Positions 50,907 through 61,101 of a stretch of DNA of 64,000 bases are shown piece by piece. Position numbers and translations under genes: made by a program. The notes beneath the pieces are model-generated. The model was given only the letters and a program-made list of their open reading frames with translations, had not been told where the DNA came from and did not search any database. The first letter of the stretch is position 1. Every line of letters starts with the position of its first letter. The stretch is from Oscheius onirici (lineage: Eukaryota; Nematoda; Chromadorea; Rhabditida; Rhabditidae), in contig OW051468.1 of NCBI GenBank assembly GCA_932521025.1, positions 1,488,064 to 1,552,063 on the forward strand, in the 5' to 3' direction.

Positions 50907-53562
50907 ATGCCTGTTCAAAACTATTGTCATCAATGTGCCCGCGTGGTCCGTCTTCAAGACACAGTAAGTTTTATGTGTTTTTTTAAGCAATAAAGGTTTT
51001 GACCTGAAATTCGCAAGCGAATTTTCAAAAAAAAACATTGGCAAGGAGAAGATCGTTCGACTCGAAACGGCGCCTTTTATAACTACGCCAATATTTTTAG
51101 CAAGCAACAGCATTATTTTTCCATAAAAGCCCCAATTTTTAGGACTTGATCTGTGCCGACTGTGGCGGCGACTTTATCGAGCAAGAAGAGGTTCCGTTTC
51201 ACCTTGACGCTCCAGAGGGAATCGGATACGTTCACGGTTGGTTTTTTGGCTCTAAATTTATCCAAAATTCTCATTAAAAAAAGATCGAAAAAAAGACATA
51301 TTTTTAGGTCATGTACTGGCTGAAGACTTCGGACGACCGCCTCGCCCTGGCGCCGCACAGATCCCTGAAGTCATTCCGCGTACGTTTTTTCGTCCTTTTT
51401 AATCCTAATTTTAAATTTTTCCCCATTAAACTAGGAACTTTCTAACCTCCGCCTAAGTCTATCAATTTGTAGATACCATTGGGCATCTACCTCGTCACGA
51501 AAGGATGCAGGTTTTTTTTAAAGTTAAGCTCAAACTATAAAAAATTTGAAGAACCAGCGTTCTCCGCGTGCTCATCCTCTTCCTCGCGAGCCTGCTCCGG
51601 CTGCCGGTTTCGGATTGGCCGACTTTTTCAACTTTATGAACAATCGACCGATGCCGCAGACTCCTCCACAAGTTCCGCAACCGTCGTCTCCGCATGCAGC
51701 TAGAATTGAAATCCATGTCGGCGGAGAGGACGGTCCGAATGTAAGATAATCTTTTTTTTTACCAGAAAGCTGCCATGTTCAATTTGAGCCAAGGTTAGAC
51801 CCGTATTTTTTTCGAACTCTCCGTGTGAAACTTTTTTATCCAAAAAATTGACAAAATCATTCTCCAAGAGCGACTCATGCGTGAAAATAACGACAAATTC
51901 AAGCGTTTTGTAGCTGAAATATATGTTCAGGAGGTTAGTTTTGGCTGTTTGGGGGAGTTTTACTTCAAGAAATTCAACGAATGAGGCTTCCTCTCGAACT
52001 AGCCTTGCTCAGTAGTCACAGATTTGTCCCAAAAAAATACCATTTTTTATCGGCATCTCGAAAACTCATTTTTACATGTTTAACTCACCTGTCCATTTCC
52101 AGGGCCCCGGCGGAGCCAATGGCGAAATACTGGGCATGCTTCAGAACCTGGTTCAGCGTTTCGGTGCTCCCAATGTCAATCTACAGATTCATGTCGATGG
52201 GTACGTTTTTTTTCAGTTGTTTTGCGTACAAAAAATGCTTCATTTCCGGCCGAAAATTAACACTTTCTAGCACCTGATAAAATCCATTTTCCGAACCAAA
52301 AACAGCCCATTTTTAGGCCAAACATGGGCGGAGGCACTTTCCAATTGGGCGACTACGTGGTCGGCAACAATATGGATCAGCTTCTCAATGAGCTGATGCA
52401 GCAGTTTGGCGACGGCCAGCCTCAGCAAGGAATAAGCGAGGAAAATTTGAAATTTCTGCCAATCGTCAAGGTCAGCCAGCAGCATGTCGACAACAAAACG
52501 CAGTGCTCTACCTGCTTTGAGGATTACGTTTTGAGTTCGTTTTTTTGAGCCTTATTTTACTAAAAAAACAATTTAGACGAAGAAGTGGCCCAGCTGAAGT
52601 GTAACCACATCTTCCATCCGAACTGTGTCAAGCCGTGGTTGATTACGCATAATACTTGTCCCGTCTGCAGGTAAGCACTTTGTGCAAGAATTGTATTTTG
52701 AAAAGACGTTATTTACTGAACAAAACGTCTGCTTATCAAGCGGCAAACTTTCAATAAAAAATAAAAATTAGCGAAAAAACGGCGAAAATAGTCCAGAAGC
52801 CTCAAAACTGAAGGCTTCAGAGCTGACCGTTCCCGCATAAATAATGTAAAACGTGGGATTATTCTTTTTTCTCGTCTGGAAATTATTGTATCCGAGTCGC
52901 AAACTGTAAACTGTGACAAAAAAAATCAAAGCCTTTTCTTAAACCGTGCTTTTCTCATGAAGAGTTGGTTAAATCTAGTCAAAAGATTGGCACCAGGGAA
53001 GGGCGGATGTTAAAATGGTATGTCGGATGCGGATACATCCGCATGCCCAAAATCCGGTACGGATGCGGATTTGCCGAAAAATTGCGGATTTGAAAAATTA
53101 CGCGGATATCCGCGGATTTGAAAATTTTTCATTCAAAATGATGAAAAAAAGGTGATTTCTGAGAAGTTTTTGAACAGTGAAATCCGGGATTCCAGAAGAT
53201 TTTTTGGTATGGATAGTGACCTTTTCGAAATGCGATTGCGGATGCGGATAGTCACTTTTTTGGTTTTGCGGATCATCCGCCCATCCTGAATGGCACTTGC
53301 GGACCAACACTTTTGAAAGTTGCGGCTAAATTGACCGCCTTTTCTTTACGAGAGGACGCAAAAAGTTGGAAATAACCTCATTTCCATCAAATACCATTCT
53401 TTTTTCAGAGATCCCGTCGATCCGAAAGACTGGGGAATTCCAGCTGAATCTGTTTCCAACGACACAAACTCAACACCTGCTTCTGCTCCCTCGTCCCGCT
53501 CAAATCCTGCCCAAAGACCGTCCTCCTCTTCAAATGACTTTGTCGAAGAGGAACTCGACTAA
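50907..53562 (+). CDS. RNF126/RNF115-type RING E3 ubiquitin ligase
   Basis: Nine exons: 50907-50963, 51143-51236, 51308-51379, 51473-51510, 51552-51740, 52103-52200, 52317-52534, 52577-52670, 53409-53562, 1014 bases, or 337 residues. The N-terminal zinc finger uses C7, C10, C23 and C26 ([20 protein letters not shown]), the ubiquitin/BAG6-binding finger of the family. The middle is Pro/Gly-rich ([26 protein letters not shown]). The RING-H2 has C246, C249, C264, H266, H269, C272, C283 and C286 with W276. The family ubiquitinates mislocalised membrane proteins and receptors. The small exon 51473-51510 and its neighbour's AAG acceptor at 51551 are the least usual junctions but keep the frame. The start follows TTTAGCAG. 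AATAAA at 53815. Confidence 0.94.
52990..53290. repeat. GCGGATGCGGAT-type palindromic repeat in an RNF126 intron
   Basis: Units such as GCGGATGCGGATACATCCGC and GCGGATATCCGCGGATTTG occur in both orientations. It resembles the ATCCGG block at 107-541 in organisation, with a different core. Confidence 0.6.
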
Positions 53563-53842
53563 ATTTTATGTGGAAAAAACCTGTAAAAAATCTCAATTTC
53601 TCCACTCCCGTTTTCGTCATTGTTACGTGTGTCTTCTCATTCTGTCTATCCACACGTCGGGTACACCTTCCTAGTTAATTGTCTTTAAAAAAATTCATCA
53701 AAAGAATTCTGGCCAGATTAAACGAATTTTGATTTCAACGTTTACATAGCGCCACAGAAGAAGAAAATAACCCAGGAGACGAAAATACAGGAACCTCGAT
53801 ATGAGGGGGATCACAATAAATTAACATAGGGAGAGGGGAAGT

Positions 53843-56800
53843 CTATTTTTCGCGATGGAGAAGGACGAAGGCGGCGAGAGTGGCCAGGACAAAGTACTTG
53901 AGCTTCGGGTAGTCGTTCATCAGAATCGTGACCTGAAAAAAAGATTTAGATGGTTGTGGAACTTTCAAAGGCATTTTCTTGTCTTTGCTGTGGAAATTGA
54001 AGTAAAACTGATGCAAACGAGGTGCTGGTGTAAAAAAAATTCTTTTTTTTTTGAATACGCACACAAAATGACCGGGAACATCTGCGATTTGGTCATTTTT
54101 ACGAGCCGAATTCGTCATTACGCCAAAATAGCAGAGGGATTTGCAAAAAAAAACATCACCAGCGTTCTTTTGAAGAAAAAGACTAGAAAAAGCGCGCTCT
54201 GAGATTAGATTGTTGAAAATGAAGTAAAAAAAACTCTTCAGTTTCGTTTGAGCGTTCACATCAGTTTGGTGAGAGTTTGTGCTCAGTTTGGTCAGAGCAG
54301 GCGCTCAGTTTGGTCAGAGTTTGCGCTCAGTTTGGTCAGAGAGCGCGCTGTTTGGTCAGTATAGTCAGGGCAGGCGCTCAGTTTGGTCAGTTTGGTCAGA
54401 GAGCGCGCTGTTTGGTCAGTTTGGTCAGAGAGCGCGCTGTTTGGTCAGTTTGGTCAGAGCAGGCGCTCAGTTTGGTCAGAGAGCGCGCTGTTTGGTCAGT
54501 ATGGTCAGGGCAGGCGCTCAGTTTGGTCAGAGCTGGCGCTCAGTTTGGCGGGATAATTTGCGTGAATTACACTCAAAAAGTGCAAAAACGGTGAAAAATA
54601 GCGTAAATTGGCTACATAACTCTCAATTTTACTAATTTTGCAGTAAACGTCGTATTTTTTGGTGCAAAACCACTAAATTTTCTGAAAATTGATCGAAACA
54701 TGTTAATTTGCGTGAATTACATTTAAAAAGTGCAAAAACGGTGAAAAATTGAAAAATAGTTGAAAACGCAAAATTTGGCGATTTTATGCTGAAAAATTCA
54801 AACTTGAATTTTTCGCGCCAAAATTTCCAATTTTGGGTCTCGACACGGTAGTTGAAGTCAGTGTACTGTATTTAGTCGAACACAATTGGTCCCGAAACGA
54901 TTGCGCCAAATTTGAAATTTAGAGCGGACGGACACACACGCAAACAGAAACTAACGTTGTTTTTTTAGAATAAAGTAGCAGCACTGCAGATGTCTGACGC
55001 CAAGGTCATTGAAATCGAGATCCAGATGAAGGAAGGAGAGCCGCTGGGAGCTCCGAACGACAAGCTCGTCATCACGAAGGTCCAGGCTGGAACACTCGCT
55101 GACGGAAAGCTGAAGATGGGAGACCAGATCCAAGCTGTCAATGGAACCCAGATCAAGGACACGAATAGCTTTTTCCGTGCTCTGCGCTTCGCGGCTATGA
55201 GTGGCTCCTGTATCCTGCGTGTCTGTCGCGATGAGAAGAAGGTCGAGGAACTGGAACAGCGCTGTCACATTCCGGCCGATCGCAAGAAGCTCATTCAGCG
55301 TCGTGACGGGTACATGTACTTTGTGGCCAAGCTTCTCTGGCAGCAGGGAGGACCCAAGCTCGGACTGGGAATCAAACATTACCAGAACCGTGTCGTCTCT
55401 CGCTGCGATGCTGGATCTCTGGCCGGTCAACAGCCCCAAATCGGAGACCACGTCGTCGACGTCAACACGACTCCCGTCACGGATAAGGACGTTTGTCGTG
55501 ATCTCCTGATCAAGGATCTTCAGACCAGTGGATCCGTGACCATGGTCATCGAGCGTCCCGAAACGGCCGAAGCCAAGCACTTGGTCCAGCAAGCTCTCTC
55601 CGCCTCGACGGTCCAGCCTCCTTCGGTTCAGATGAACTCGGACGTCCGAGCCATTGCCCAGAGGGAAAAGGCGAAGCTGGCTCAGAAGATTGCTCCCAAG
55701 TCGTCATGAAGCCGGGAACCTTCACAGCTCGCGTCTGCATCAACGAGGCTATCGGCAGTCATATCATCGCTTCCGATCACGAGGGACGTGCTCTACGCTC
55801 TGTCAAGAAGTAGGTCTTATGTGGCATCTAACACGCGTAGACTAATGAAGCCTACGGGTAAAGTGAAAAGACAGTAGTTGAACCTGCTGAACACCAATCG
55901 AACGCTCAACCACAGCAAACGGGTACAATGAAGCTTTATGTTTCCCAAAATGACCTCGTAGCCTTTCCCAAAGTTTCTGTTACATTCGGATATACGGCAA
56001 GTTCAAACTACAGGAAAACAATTGAAACTCCGATTGTGAGAGTGAATTTCGCTTTAATTTCTTTCAAAATCAAAGTTTATTACGTTTCCGAGCAATATAA
56101 AGTTCCCAAAAACTATTAACTATCTAACGAGAGAGAGAGAGAGAGTAATGGAAGACAAGTCGTTCTACGCCGGAACCGGAGGATACGGAAGCGGCTATAT
56201 GGCAGGAGCTGATAACTCCAAAAATGGAAATGAAACGAAGGCTAGTGGCTATGCTGGGACTGATTTACCCGGATGCCATCAATCGTACGATTGGGCTAGG
56301 GAAAGATCTTGGAACACGGCTGCTGCTACTGGACATTTATCCGAGATTTAGGTGTTTTCCAAATGAATTTATAGAAAGTTTGCTTAGTTGCTGAATTTCT
56401 TGATTTTGTTGAAACTGACAATAAGCGAGCTGTTGAAGAAAACATAAGGAAAGTTCGATTCCGTTTGAGTTCTTTTTGTCCCTATTTGCGATCTTCTCGA
56501 CAAACGAACCTTTTTGGACTAAAAGTTTCGTAAAAGTCAGCACTTTTATTACTAAATCTGGCTTCTTGATTTTAGGTTCCAGGTTCAAGAGGGATGGTGT
56601 TTTACTCTCGCTTTAAACTACGGAGAATCTAGAGCATGTAAAGCGATGATTTGAGAGTTGCATCACTTTCGCATAAATTCACCGTCAAGCGCATAAATTT
56701 CGTATTTCTATTAAGGAATTTCGACAAATCAAATCGGAAGCAAAAACACGTATAGAGCGTGTCAAATGCTCACATTTTGTGAGAGGAAAATACGCGCAGA

Positions 56801-57856
56801 GGTTCCAATTAAGCTCCCATTCTTGACCAGACTATACACGAACCTGGTTTCCAGCCAATTTTAGCTCGGCAACCGTTTAGTCAATCAAAAAACCCTACCA
56901 TTCCTACATAGGGCAGAATTCCCTTGGTTCTTCCGACGACGTCACTGCGCGTAAGCCACATCTGTCCGGGAGCGTAGAGTCCGCGATCATCGACGTTGTT
57001 GTTGTCTCCCTTCGTCAGGAACTTGGTCTTCTGGTTCGTCTTCTCGTGTACTTTTATCACTCTGTGGACTATGGGAATGTCGCGGCCGTCAATCTTGAAG
57101 ACCGTCACGTCTCCGGTACGAATCGGGTCGCTGTGGTCGTTGGTCAGGAGCAGCAGATCACCGCGGTAAAAGGCCGGCTCCATGGAACCTATTTTTGAGC
57201 GTTTTTTAAGGTAAAAATGTGAAAACTAACCGGAAAGAACGACAACGACGGGACTCTCGGAGCCGGTGACGACCATAAGTCCCTTCCAGATCATCAGGGC
57301 CGACGAGACGACCATTCCGAAGTTGAGGGCCTGAAAAAAAGACGACGTTTGAGAAAAAATAAGAATGAAATAAAAATAAAATCGGCCCAGTTTTCATTTT
57401 CTATCTACGTTTCTCTACATGAAAGTTAGAAGGGAATTTTCAGCCATACGAGCCGCTCAGCAAACTTCTGTAGTTATTTTGTCTTTCCAGGACTAATGTT
57501 GGCCAAAATATTACTAGGGAAGTTTGCCAAGTCAAGGAGAAAAAGTTATGCAATCACTGTGGTCGAAATTCCAAGACAAAATGCCTTATTTTTGCTCTTG
57601 CTCATTTTTGAGCGTGATAGGATCGAAATACATTCAATAGGATGTGGTTTGACCAAAAAATTGGCATGAATTACGACCTGAGAACCTCTCAGTGTTAGAG
57701 AAAAAATATACAGGGTCCAATACTGCTATATTCATCGTGGAGAAGCCAATATTTTCCTCCGATGAAGGAAAAAAAGGGTAAAAGTACCTGATAAATCATC
57801 TGCCTAGCGTTCATACGGCGAACCTCGTCGAACATTGCCCATTTTGTCCAGGACAT
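53843..57856 (-). CDS. sec11: Signal peptidase complex catalytic subunit SEC11
   Basis: Four minus-strand exons, 57856-57788, 57330-57231, 57188-56899 and 53932-53843, total 549 bases, or 182 residues (human SEC11A 179). A cytosolic N-terminus ([15 protein letters not shown]) precedes one membrane anchor ([13 protein letters not shown]). The catalytic triad in order is S58 (SGSMEP), H98 (PIVHRV) and D124 (VDDRG), each two positions after human S56, H96 and D122. The last exon encodes [16 protein letters not shown] and ends HREK. The enzyme cleaves signal peptides in the ER lumen. The last intron, 53933-56898 (2966 bases), contains an intronless PDZ gene on the opposite strand and a minisatellite. 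The ATG is one base after TTTTTTTTGCAG, 206 bases downstream of the RPB7 stop codon. Confidence 0.96.
54261..54548 (+). repeat. minisatellite with TTTGGTCAG units
   Basis: Mixed tandem units of GCTCAGTTTGGTCAGAG and AGCGCGCTGTTTGGTCAG occur about a dozen times within the last SEC11 intron. Overlapping open frames of 105-118 codons are produced by the array and carry no gene signal. Confidence 0.9.
54990..55708 (+). CDS. Two-PDZ-domain protein, intronless, nested in SEC11 intron
   Basis: A single open frame encodes 239 residues with no intron. PDZ1 (about residues 5-85) has [33 protein letters not shown] and [13 protein letters not shown]2 (about 108-190) has [30 protein letters not shown] and a closing TMVIER. 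A carboxylate-loop-like PLGA / KLGLG is present in each. PDZ proteins scaffold C-terminal tails of membrane proteins; the partners here are unknown. Codon use is strongly GC-biased at third positions, unlike the intron around it, so it is a real gene. TTTTTTAG at 54961-54968 could serve for trans-splicing. A further 35 codons of coding-like sequence follow in another frame (55706-55813). Confidence 0.85.
55706..55813 (+). other. coding-like extension in a second frame after the PDZ gene
   Basis: An ATG overlaps the PDZ stop codon (TCATGA) and opens 35 codons: [34 protein letters not shown], then TAG. Codon choice (GTC, ATC, GAG, CGC, AAG) is like that of the PDZ gene, not of neutral DNA. It could be the true C-terminus after a one- or two-base indel, a minus-one frameshift product, or a chance frame. 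Confidence 0.4.
55814..56147. other. intron 3 of SEC11 downstream of the PDZ gene
   Basis: This is the 3' flank of the PDZ gene; a GA-repeat (GAGAGAGAGAG) lies at 56128-56145. No gene is supported. Confidence 0.4.
56148..56351 (+). CDS. possible small Gly/Asn-rich protein (uncertain)
   Basis: A 67-codon frame starts [18 protein letters not shown] and ends AATGHLSEI. It has balanced composition and lies in the last SEC11 intron on the same strand as the PDZ gene. I recognise no family. It may be chance. Confidence 0.25.
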   Translation: MEDKSFYAGTGGYGSGYMAGADNSKNGNETKASGYAGTDLPGCHQSYDWARERSWNTAAATGHLSEI

Positions 57857-58062
57857 CCTGCAAAAAAAATTGGGTAAAAAGTTGAATTGAATGGCAAGCA
57901 GTATGTAGTATTTTTGTGAGATAAAACTCGAAATTTTAACTCAAAAATAACTGGAGAAACCGAACGTCTTATTGAGATCAAAACAACAGATTGTGGTTAA
58001 CAACGGGCCGGAGGGTGGGAAGTGCTATATTTTTAACAGGGGAAAGAGGGAGTATAGAGAAG

Positions 58063-59329
58063 TTATTCGGCTGTGCAAAGACCCAAAAAGTCGTCCATTA
58101 GGGTTCCGATGGCAAAGATGTCGTTGGCGTCGACGCGAGTTCCAATGAGTTTTACCTGAAATTTGAGTTTTTAGAAGAATGTTTAGAATGTTCTGTTCTT
58201 TTACAAGAAAGCCCTGGCCAAATACTCCGAAAAGAGCAATTTGGATCAGTCGAAAGAGTCAGCTTCTTGTCATGAGATCCATTAGCGTGTAAACATAAGA
58301 TACTCAGCCAAAATACGCAGGCAAATTCAAATCTTGCCTACTTCCTATTTATTGCGAAACACATTTCAGGTGAGATAATCAGGAAGATTCAACTGCGAGA
58401 GCAAGAACCTCTACAATCCGAATTCGTGGCGTCGCTATTAGAGAAACACAGCTGTGAGGAAAAACTGCTAAGCATTTTCGGAGTTTTCAAAGGACAGTTT
58501 ACAAGGCTTGTATTGACTTTTAACTACAGATTCTCGGAATAAAGTTACGCAAATGATTGGCCTTTGAAGCCACAAACCCGTAGTGAAGACCGTTCTTTTT
58601 CATGTTTTTCAGCCGTTCTCAAGTTTGGGGATCTTTCTTGAGGAAACTTGGCTCCAGCCAGGTACAAGGTCATATTTAGACGAGGCTTCAAGTTCTAAGC
58701 TTTAAATCTCGGCCAAAACGAGCATTTAGCAATGTGACGACTTCAACATAGCATTATTTTGTCGAAAAGTCATTTCGGACCACATAGGCTCGTTGTACAC
58801 ATTTTCATTGTCAAACTCACTCTAATTTCGTCGTCCTGTTTGATGATTACAGTTTCGTCATTTGTCTTATAGCATGGCGGATTGGAATTTGGATCAAAGT
58901 CCATATCTGGAGGGATACAATGCCTGGAGATGAAGCACGACAGCGGTCCGACGTCGCAGAAGATTCCTACCTTGTTTACCTATAACTTTCTTCATATTTT
59001 CATTCAAAAAGCTACCTGATTAACAACGGCGTCAACAACTTGTCCCTTGAATGGTCTGAAGACGATGGCCTTATACCTGACGGGATATATGACAAATCCG
59101 CGCCCCGGCTGAATAATTCCGTGTCCGATGGTGTCAATTGTCGTGACGGCAATCACGAAGCCGTATTTTCCAGTGCAGGTTCCTTCAACCTAAGACTTTT
59201 TGCGTGAAATTGCTTTGAAAATAGTCAAACTTCATTGAATAGTTTAGCTTTTATGGTCTCATTCAGGTTCGGGCCGAAATATTTGGGATGGAGACAGACT
59301 TCGTGGTCGAGAGAGAGGTGGAAAAACAT
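58063..59329 (-). CDS. rpb7: RNA polymerase II subunit RPB7
   Basis: Four minus-strand exons, 59329-59231, 59189-59016, 58979-58821 and 58155-58063, total 525 bases, or 174 residues (human POLR2G 172). The N-terminal tip domain starts [15 protein letters not shown] and YFGPNL; the rest has [51 protein letters not shown], the OB-fold segment [29 protein letters not shown] and the end [17 protein letters not shown]7 pairs with RPB4 as the stalk of RNA polymerase II. The ATG lies exactly on a TTTCAG acceptor (59330-59332), which points to trans-splicing. SEC11 starts 206 bases downstream on the same strand. Confidence 0.97.
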
Positions 59330-60489
59330 CTGAAAGAACGTTTTTACGGGAAAGTGGAAGAAAGAAAAAAATGTGAAGAGAACACGAATAAATGTGAATG
59401 TGTATATGCTGAGGTGTTCATATTTTTCAAGGACTGATTGGCTGGAGATTGGAGCATGTTTACTGCTTTTTTGGGCAAAAGTAGCCAGAGTTTGAGCCAC
59501 TTTATAGAAGTTTGGCTGAAAGAATGATAAAATAGTGAAAAGGCACGGGAAAATGTGAAGAATGAGGTGAGAAAGAACATAAATCGGTTTTTGGTCTTTT
59601 CTTTTCCAGCAGTTTACGTTGTTCTGAGATAGCTTGGATTTCCGGGAGCGATAATTTTTCGAAGAAAGGGATGAAATCAAGGTAAAAATAATAGAAAATA
59701 GTTTTTTCCGGAATATGACTGAAAGGACGTTATTTCTGCTGAAATTTTGTGCTATTCTGCAATATTTCGTCTTTGTATTAAACGGGGACGAGATGCTTGA
59801 TGAAAAGAGGTAGAAAAATCACTGCTTTTTTTTTAGAAAAAGGAGAGAAAAGTGCTCTACGCAAAGTAAGAAATTATTTGAGCAGCTCGACAACTTTTCC
59901 GCCGAATTATCAAATTTGCATACTATACTTTCCCCCACCAGTTTGAACGCAAATTAATTCCGAGAAGTCACGAAAATGACAAGCACAGTCACGACAGGAC
60001 TGCGCCTTGCTCTTTTCGTGATTAAAAATGCGAGTTTACTGAACAAGACGGAAATAGAGACGACAATCAACAGAGAACATTGGAAAGGTAAAAGATGGGA
60101 CGGGTAGCAAGGCAATCGGAAGAGTTACGGAAACGGAAAAAGGCCCGACTGGGAAACATTTTGGAGAGACAGACAGACTACCAGAGACACCATAGCTTTT
60201 TAACAGTTTAAATGTAAAAGTGGAACCTAGATTCCGGCTCCCACGGTCACTGGTCGTGTCCCTCTGTTCCTTGAAAGCGTTATTTATTCCACATGAATAT
60301 TGCGAGTTCGCTTTACTCTCGTGGAATTAATAAACAGCAGCTTTTCTCAGTCGATTTCCTTGTATCTATTCACGACTTTGCAAAAATGCCACTGTGTCGC
60401 AAACTCGCATCAGGTCTCCTTGCCTTGTACGTCTTTGGCAGTGCGGCAATCGGAGCTCTTGGACCTGGACGTAGTAAGAAGGATGCATC

Positions 60490-60590
60490 TGTTTAAAAAA
60501 AACTGTTAAAAACTTTTTATTCGGTAGTCAAGGTATTTCATCTGACCGAGATCACATCCGAAGAGTAGAGGGTTCTTGAAGTGATGGTGA
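60490..60590. repeat. segment shared with 43230-43320
   Basis: AAAAACTTTTTATTCGGTAG, TCAAGG, CTGACCGAGATCACATCCGA and AGAG match the DDX27 3' flank in order. Copies differ by scattered substitutions. Confidence 0.65.
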
Positions 60591-61002
60591 GCGCGTTGAA
60601 TGATCAGGGTTGCTCAAGCTACGGGATCCGCTGGACAGGCTAGGCTGGCGAGAGATGCCAGGGTAGACTACCTTCGTGTACATACCCGGGATTGAACCGT
60701 AACTTTTAGAGGGGCGGCGATAGGGTACTTCCCATGATCCAAATCGGCTCAAATTTGCAGGGATCCAAATCGTGCTTTCCTATTTGGGATCCAAATCGTG
60801 CTTTCCAGACCCTAACTCAAAAACCAAAAAAAATTTTTGGAAATTTTTTCTTTGAAATTTTGGATGTCTCAAAATGGCCTTAAACGATGAAACAAATGTG
60901 TAGGAACATTTTTTGGCTAGGGGTCATGGGGCAAAAATTGCTTCAGAAAGAAGTTATGGACCTTGGAAGTGGCCAAAAAACGAATTATTTGCGATAATTT
61001 AC

Positions 61003-61101
61003 CCTTTCCGTTATTGGGCGAAAAAAATATTTTGCTGGTAAATAGGTCTTCTTACTCCTCGTTTACCCTAATAATTTCGTTTTCGCCCAATAACGGAAAG
61101 G
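61003..61101. repeat. stem-loop with 21-22-base arms
   Basis: CCTTTCCGTTATTGGGCGAA at 61003-61022 is the reverse complement of the arm ending at 61101 (TTCGCCCAATAACGGAAAGG). The loop is about 55 bases. It is a small foldback element or hairpin; no terminator context. Confidence 0.75.

Noticed and set aside
53843-53932. A separate 29-residue tail-anchored protein
   Set aside because: [13 protein letters not shown] is the known last segment of SEC11 and joins in phase to the exon ending at 56899.
54277-54635. 105- and 118-codon frames rich in Phe-Gly-Gln and Trp-Ser
   Set aside because: Two overlapping frames both generated by the minisatellite.
54951-55592. 213-codon minus-strand frame opposite the PDZ gene
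   Set aside because: It is the antisense shadow of a GC-biased coding region; the plus-strand frame has the domain.
60293-60496. 67-codon frame with a hydrophobic segment, possible secreted peptide
   Set aside because: No splice or homology support and no clear cleavage site; kept only as part of the intergenic description.
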